From Chitinophaga sp. Ak27 (lineage in GTDB: Bacteria; Bacteroidota; Bacteroidia; Chitinophagales; Chitinophagaceae): 64,000 nt of DNA. The position numbers and the translations under genes are program-made. The stretch spans positions 186,001-250,000 of the forward strand of contig NZ_JABAOB010000009.1 of assembly GCF_012726295.1 (NCBI RefSeq), read 5' to 3'. The notes below the pieces were generated by a model. It was not told the origin of the DNA. It saw only the letters and a program-made list of their open reading frames with translations, and ran no database searches. This document shows positions 60,066-64,000 of this stretch, in pieces. Each line of letters starts with the position of its first letter. Position 1 is the first letter of the stretch.

Positions 60066-60980
60066 TTAGAAATCTACTTTTATCGTATCTATGCCCCAAT
60101 TGGGGTTTACTTTTACCTGTACGCCGCCACTGGCAGGAATACTATCGAACAGGTAGCCTGAAAGAAGCGTGGTTTGATTATTTTTCAGGATAACGCTATT
60201 AATACCTCTTGCACCTATCATAGTATTGGCAGCATCTTTTACAGTAATGGTAATATCGGCGCTTATTGGCCCGGAAGGATTCATCATATAAGTAGTGACC
60301 GTAAGTCCTTCACGGCCCACCAACGAATCGGGTACGGGATAATCATAGGGACCATAAGTAAAATGCTGACTCATCATATTGGTACCCGAGTATAAATCAA
60401 GTAGCGAGCTTAATGCGTAGGGATCTTCCACTATATAAGGCCATATGGAAACTGTCTTCGCATTAAAAGGTACCCTGCCTTTGAATTGGTAAACTAATTT
60501 TGAAACGACTCTGTCAAGTACCATATTGGCATCTACACTGTTGTTTACACTGATAATAGCTCTTTTGTAGAAGACATCACTGCCCTGTTGCGTGAGCGCT
60601 ACACCAGGAAAATCTATGGTAGTACGATAGGCACCGGTGGTGTCTTTAATACCGGTTACTGTTACTACATACCTGCCTACCGGCAGTGAGTCTCTGAACT
60701 CCCCAAAGGTAGTATCACCGGCGATGCTGGCTTGCTCACTTACAACTGCCTTTGTATTGGCATCGAATACTACATAAATAAGCTTCTGTGCATTCTGAAG
60801 TACACTGGTGTCGGCACTTCGGGCATTGCCAACAATGACCTGGGAAAAGCCGGTTACTTTAAAATTAACTGCAAATTTTTGTGTACTTCCCCCTGCACCT
60901 GGGCTTGGGTTGGATGACGGTTTCTGACATGCAAACACGGCTAACAGTATTGCCAGTAACGGCAAATAGTGCTTTTTCAT
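60066..60980 (-). CDS. Lipoprotein of unknown function
   Basis: 304 residues from the ATG at 60980 (the frame is open upstream, but MKKHYLPLLAILLAVFAC is a clear lipoprotein signal with Cys as the first mature residue). A Ser/Pro/Gly linker follows (QKPSSNPSPGAGGST). The rest is beta-rich (FAVNFKVTGFSQVIVG, LPVGRYVVTVTGIKDTTGAY, ILKNNQTTLLSGYLFDSIP) and looks like surface-exposed beta-sandwich domains. I recognise no family. A shortened and frameshifted copy lies immediately upstream (61052-61271), so this is one of a tandem pair. Confidence 0.8.
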   Translation of the reverse strand: MKKHYLPLLAILLAVFACQKPSSNPSPGAGGSTQKFAVNFKVTGFSQVIVGNARSADTSVLQNAQKLIYVVFDANTKAVVSEQASIAGDTTFGEFRDSLPVGRYVVTVTGIKDTTGAYRTTIDFPGVALTQQGSDVFYKRAIISVNNSVDANMVLDRVVSKLVYQFKGRVPFNAKTVSIWPYIVEDPYALSSLLDLYSGTNMMSQHFTYGPYDYPVPDSLVGREGLTVTTYMMNPSGPISADITITVKDAANTMIGARGINSVILKNNQTTLLSGYLFDSIPASGGVQVKVNPNWGIDTIKVDF

Positions 60981-61051
60981 AAAGATGTAGTTTAAACAAT
61001 AAAGAAATAGGTGCTTGTCAACTATGGCCGGTCGGGTTTTCTTTTGCTGGG

Positions 61052-61271
61052 CTAAAATTCTACTTTTATCGTATCGCTCCCCCAATTGGGATTTACTTTT
61101 ACCTGTACGCCACCGCCGGCGGGAATGCTATCAAACAGGTAGCCCGACAGGAGGGTAGTTTGATTGGTTTTCAGCATCACTTTGTAGATGTCCGCCCCGC
61201 CGAGATGCGGGTTTCTTACAGGCAAATACAGCTAACAGTACTGCCAATAACGACAAATAGCGCTTTTTCAT
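61052..61271 (-). pseudogene. Internally deleted tandem copy of the 60066-60980 lipoprotein gene
   Basis: Starts with MKKRYLSLLAVLLAVFACKK, nearly the signal peptide of the neighbour, and ends with LFDSIPAGGGVQVKVNPNWG and a DTIKVEF end matching the neighbour's DTIKVDF end. About 700 bases of the middle are gone, and the join (near 61200) shifts the frame, so translation from the ATG stops early (after YPPVGLPV). The flanking leader (TAAAGAAATA and GTCGGG/ATCGGG-TTTTCTTTT) is also shared between the copies, showing that the duplicated unit included upstream DNA. Confidence 0.8.
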
Positions 61272-61875
61272 AAAGAGTGGTTTAAGCTATAAAGAAATAT
61301 GGTTATTATGAGCTACTGCTTATCGGGTTTTCTTTTTTTGAGAGAGTGTGACTATAGTTGTACGTAAATATATTCTTTATTTTTATTGGCTATATCATAT
61401 TTATATATGAAAAGTAACGGACTGGTATCCACAGTGATAAATGACCGCTAATGACTAGCCCGTGCTTCCCATAAGCAGGTTCATGTTCCCCAAGCCACTG
61501 AAGACTTTTCTGTGGTGGCTTTTTTACTTCTCTCTGCCATTATCGGTCTGCCCGCATTTGTTTTATCTGAATTATATTTGTATATATGTATAAGTATTAC
61601 ATTTATAGGATATTTTGTAGTGCTGTAGTAGCCTTGTAGTTGCTTTTTTTCTGAGAAGTAGTCATTTTGTAGCAGGCCAGAAGTGGGTATTCATCTGTTC
61701 TTTCATCAAATTTGCAACAGGTTATGCTGATCTTGTTGTGTTATATTATTGCTAACAAAGAGGATGAATAGAACGGTAGCTCGGTGATTAGTGATTATTT
61801 TGCAGCTACCCGGAAAAGAAAAACCGGCTGTTACCCCGGCAGAGTATCGGAAACCGCTTTTAAAATGCTCACCAT
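61272..61875. other. Gene-free interval of about 600 bases
   Basis: AT-rich, no convincing reading frame on either strand. The first 70 bases repeat the leader of the neighbouring lipoprotein gene. A terminator-like hairpin with a T-run lies at 61492-61525 although no + strand gene ends here. No tRNA was recognised and no full TAnnTTTG promoter was found for the gene at 61876; the nearest candidates miss the spacing by one base. Confidence 0.6.
61492..61525 (+). terminator. Orphan hairpin with T-run
   Basis: AAGCCAC (61492-61498) pairs with GTGGCTT (61515-61521) across a 16-base loop, followed by a run of T. It has the form of an intrinsic terminator on the + strand, but the only genes to its left are on the minus strand. 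Confidence 0.45.
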
Positions 61876-62829
61876 ATGGGATTACCATTTATTGAAGTCA
61901 TTGAATCGTTAACACCTGATCCGAATGCACTGATGTGGAAGTTTGCAGACGCAGACAAAGAAATTAAGAATGGCGCAATGTTAACCGTCAGGGAAAGTCA
62001 GCATGCGCTCTTGTTAAATGAAGGGCAGCTGGCAGATGTATTCCCCGCCGGAAGGCATGTGCTCAGCACAGAAAATATCCCTGTACTTACCCGGCTCCGG
62101 GGCTGGAAGTATGGTTTTGAAAGTCCCTTTAAGGCAGACATCTACTTCTTTAATACCCACCAGTTTGTGAACCTGAAGTGGGGTACCCCTGCGCCGGTAT
62201 TAATGACCGACGCGGTTTTCGGACAGGTGCGCATCCGCGCATTTGGTACCTACAACGTACGCATTACAGACGTAGGACGTTTTTTCAAAGAATATGCCGG
62301 CACCTGGCCACGGCTGGGCATCACGGAATTGGAGTTGCAGCTCCGGGATTTTATTGCGCCTAAATTTGGCGAAGTCTTGTCACTGGCAAAGATCCCAGTA
62401 GTAGAAGCTGCGGCCAATGTGCCGGCATTGAATGAAAAAATACAGCCATTGATTCAGCCTTATTTCACTGACTTTGGCCTGGAAGTAACGCGTTTTACCA
62501 TCACCAGTATAACCTTGCCGGAAGAAGTGCTCAAGCAATACGATAAGGTAACCGGCATGAACATGGTAACGGATATGAATAAGTTCAGCCAATACAGCAT
62601 TGCCAACGCCATGGACCACGAGCGTTCCGATGTAGGCGACGGCGCCAGGCAGGCAGTGGTATTGGGCATGATGAGTAATATGATGAACCAGGGACAGGCG
62701 CAAAACAAACCTGCACCTGCAGAAGATATTACAGAAAGACTTAGAAAACTAAAGACGCTTTTTGAGGCACAGTTGATCACGGAAGCCGAGTATACGGCAA
62801 AGAAAGAAGAACTGTTGAAATTACTCTAA
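61876..62829 (+). CDS. SPFH-domain (YdjI-like) protein with C-terminal SHOCT motif
   Basis: 317 residues, soluble, no membrane segment. Residues about 25-240 form an SPFH/virion-core-like domain (NGAMLTVRESQHALLLNEGQ, FPAGRHVLSTENIPVL, LTDVGRFF-type repeats, FGLEVTRFTITSITLPEEV). Residues about 284-317 (DITERLRKLKTLFEAQLITE, then EYTAKKEELLKLL) are a SHOCT oligomerisation motif. It heads a tight + strand operon with two zinc-ribbon genes (gaps of 14 and 3 bases). Relatives such as Bacillus YdjI are linked to membrane or envelope stress and to recruitment at membranes; the role here is not shown. Confidence 0.88.
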   Translation: MGLPFIEVIESLTPDPNALMWKFADADKEIKNGAMLTVRESQHALLLNEGQLADVFPAGRHVLSTENIPVLTRLRGWKYGFESPFKADIYFFNTHQFVNLKWGTPAPVLMTDAVFGQVRIRAFGTYNVRITDVGRFFKEYAGTWPRLGITELELQLRDFIAPKFGEVLSLAKIPVVEAAANVPALNEKIQPLIQPYFTDFGLEVTRFTITSITLPEEVLKQYDKVTGMNMVTDMNKFSQYSIANAMDHERSDVGDGARQAVVLGMMSNMMNQGQAQNKPAPAEDITERLRKLKTLFEAQLITEAEYTAKKEELLKLL

Positions 62830-62843
62830 CCAATGTAAACAGT

Positions 62844-63092
62844 ATGGCAGAAGAGAAAGATAATAAACTTTCATCTTACCTGGAACGGCTCAAACAACAG
62901 GCCGCTACCCAGCAGCATTACGGTGGGGATATTACCCCGGAAGAGGCGAAGATGGACATGCGCGATTGTCCCGCATGCGGCGCCGGACGCGCCTTTGAAA
63001 AGGGCTTAACCTCCTGCGCTTATTGTGGCTTTGTATTCATGGATATAAAACTGACCGACGGGGTTAACATCAAAAAGGAAAATAATTCATAA
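62844..63092 (+). CDS. Small zinc-ribbon protein
   Basis: 82 residues. An N-terminal charged helix (DNKLSSYLERLKQQAATQQ) is followed by CPACGAG (Cys42, Cys45) and CAYCGF (Cys58, Cys61), a four-Cys zinc site. No catalytic domain. It sits between the SPFH gene and a second zinc-ribbon gene, so it probably belongs to the same complex or pathway. Confidence 0.82.
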   Translation: MAEEKDNKLSSYLERLKQQAATQQHYGGDITPEEAKMDMRDCPACGAGRAFEKGLTSCAYCGFVFMDIKLTDGVNIKKENNS

Positions 63093-63095
63093 AAT

Positions 63096-63926
63096 ATGTT
63101 CGGCTTTTTTAATAAGAAATATGATAACCCCGCGCTCCTCGAAGAAATGAAGACAAGACAGGAACGTTGGTTCGCGTTCCTCGATAAACTGGAAGCCCGG
63201 ATGCAGGAGCTCACAACTGCTGCTATCCCCGGGCTTCGGGAGATCTTCGATCAGGACGCAGATCCGTATAAACGCGCGCATAGCAACATGCTGCAAGGAT
63301 TGCTCGGGCAAATCAATCATATGCGCCAAAAAGCCAACGATATCAAGGACGAACAGATTATAGACTTTGTATATCAGGCGGAGGCAATGGTGCCGGCTGT
63401 CACCTCCACGGTGGGCCGCGACTATCACAATCGTATTATGAACTTCAGGATGGCTTGCCTTAACCGGCATTATATTTTTGATGAAAAACTGAACAAATGC
63501 ATTCAGCGCCTGCAACTAGCGGCTGGGGAACGCGATCTGGAAAGGGCCTACCAGGAACAATTGCGGGCATTTGAAAGCATCCGTGATAAATTCAGCTGCC
63601 GGCAGTGTGGCGGCAATATCACCATCGAAAAAATGTTTTTCATCGATACTTATGTTACCTGTCCGTTTTGTCATTCGCAGAATACATTCAGCCCCTCTAC
63701 CGGAGCACGCATGATACTGCACGATGCCCGCGCCCTGGCAGAACAACGCACAGCCCATCTGCGCCGGGCATACGAGAAGAGTGATCCCCGGGAGCCCGAG
63801 CTGGAAAAAGTATACCTACGGGCCATGATCGATGAGTGGAATAAGATCATACCAGATATGGCAGAAGAGAATGAAAAATTTTACCAGCGTTTATTGAGAG
63901 AACAATATTTTCATCATTTTAAATAA
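63096..63926 (+). CDS. Helical protein with zinc ribbon, function unknown
   Basis: 276 residues. The N-terminal 160 residues are mostly helical and charged (LEEMKTRQERWFAFLDKLEARM, AYQEQLRAFESIRDKF). A zinc ribbon follows near residues 167-192 (CRQCGG then CPFCHS), then another helical tail (ARALAEQRTAHLRRAYEKS, IPDMAEENEKFYQRLLREQYF). I do not recognise the family. It begins 3 bases after the small zinc-ribbon gene, so the two are surely co-transcribed. Confidence 0.8.
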   Translation: MFGFFNKKYDNPALLEEMKTRQERWFAFLDKLEARMQELTTAAIPGLREIFDQDADPYKRAHSNMLQGLLGQINHMRQKANDIKDEQIIDFVYQAEAMVPAVTSTVGRDYHNRIMNFRMACLNRHYIFDEKLNKCIQRLQLAAGERDLERAYQEQLRAFESIRDKFSCRQCGGNITIEKMFFIDTYVTCPFCHSQNTFSPSTGARMILHDARALAEQRTAHLRRAYEKSDPREPELEKVYLRAMIDEWNKIIPDMAEENEKFYQRLLREQYFHHFK

Positions 63927-63934
63927 ACACATGT

Positions 63935-64000
63935 ATGTCTGATAATCCATTATTAGAACCCATTCACGGTATTACATTAGAAGATTACAGCGCTGCCTGC
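63935..64000 (+). CDS. Start of a further gene (3' truncated)
   Basis: ATG at 63935, 8 bases after the previous stop, opens a frame MSDNPLLEPIHGITLEDYSA that runs to the window edge. An ATG at 63931 is in a frame that stops at once. The spacing and strand make it the fourth gene of the SPFH operon. Too short to identify. Confidence 0.6.
   Translation, partial: MSDNPLLEPIHGITLEDYSAAC

Noticed and set aside
61706..61888. 60-residue minus-strand frame before the SPFH gene
   Set aside because: It overlaps the SPFH start, has no homology features and would cover its leader.
1..64000. CRISPR arrays, tRNA or rRNA genes, insertion sequences
   Set aside because: No regularly spaced repeats, cloverleaf or rRNA-like sequence, and no transposase or integrase motif was seen; the large repeats are paralogous NRPS domains.

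Overview
The window looks like chromosomal DNA from a member of the Bacteroidota, most likely Chitinophaga or a close relative in the Chitinophagaceae. The evidence is a SusC/SusD pair, an OMP_b-brl_3-type TonB receptor, Bacteroidota-type promoter elements (TTG-N19/20-TAnnTTTG) and weak Shine-Dalgarno sequences. The genus is inference; no rRNA or housekeeping marker is present.

Bases 1-43956 (possibly to 46460) carry a large lipopeptide cluster on the + strand. Three collinear megasynthases (2-13912, cut off at its 5' end; 13951-20541; 20565-41459) encode FAAL-ACP-KS-AT-ACP-aminotransferase followed by nine NRPS modules and a thioesterase. The logic is that of iturin/mycosubtilin and the cyanobacterial puwainaphycins. 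A free fatty acid is adenylated, extended once with malonate, and its beta-keto group is transaminated to a beta-amino fatty acid. Nine amino acids are then added and the chain is released, probably as a ring. Binding-pocket codes read by eye give: beta-amino fatty acid - N-Me-Val-like - X - Val-like - X - N-Me-(aliphatic) - Thr - D-Asp - D-(Leu/Ile-like) - Phe-like. X is an unassigned code, DIWELTADDK. Proteins 2 and 3 begin with TubC-type docking domains. A SyrD/PvdE-type exporter, a type II thioesterase and a TonB-dependent outer-membrane receptor follow on the same strand.

Bases 46491-49175 hold three + strand genes of uncertain role: an exported protein, a GreA/GreB C-terminal-domain-like protein and a beta-helix-like/DUF4116-like protein. 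Bases 49219-52137 hold a SulP anion transporter divergent from a cysteine-free Crp/Fnr regulator, then a DUF2200 protein. The SulP-Crp interval has a perfect TTGAT-N4-ATCAA palindrome and a palindromic -7 element. Two small unknown genes follow (52282-53303).

Bases 53362-55057 (- strand) form a nitrosative-stress unit: a flavohaemoprotein (hmp) and an Rrf2-family, NsrR-like regulator. Both have the same ATAAAAGA-N8-TCYTTTAT inverted repeat upstream. Bases 55225-61271 (- strand) hold SusD, SusC, a lipoprotein and a decayed tandem copy of that lipoprotein. After about 600 bases without a gene, 61876-64000 (+ strand) starts an operon of an SPFH/SHOCT protein, two zinc-ribbon proteins and a further gene cut by the right edge.
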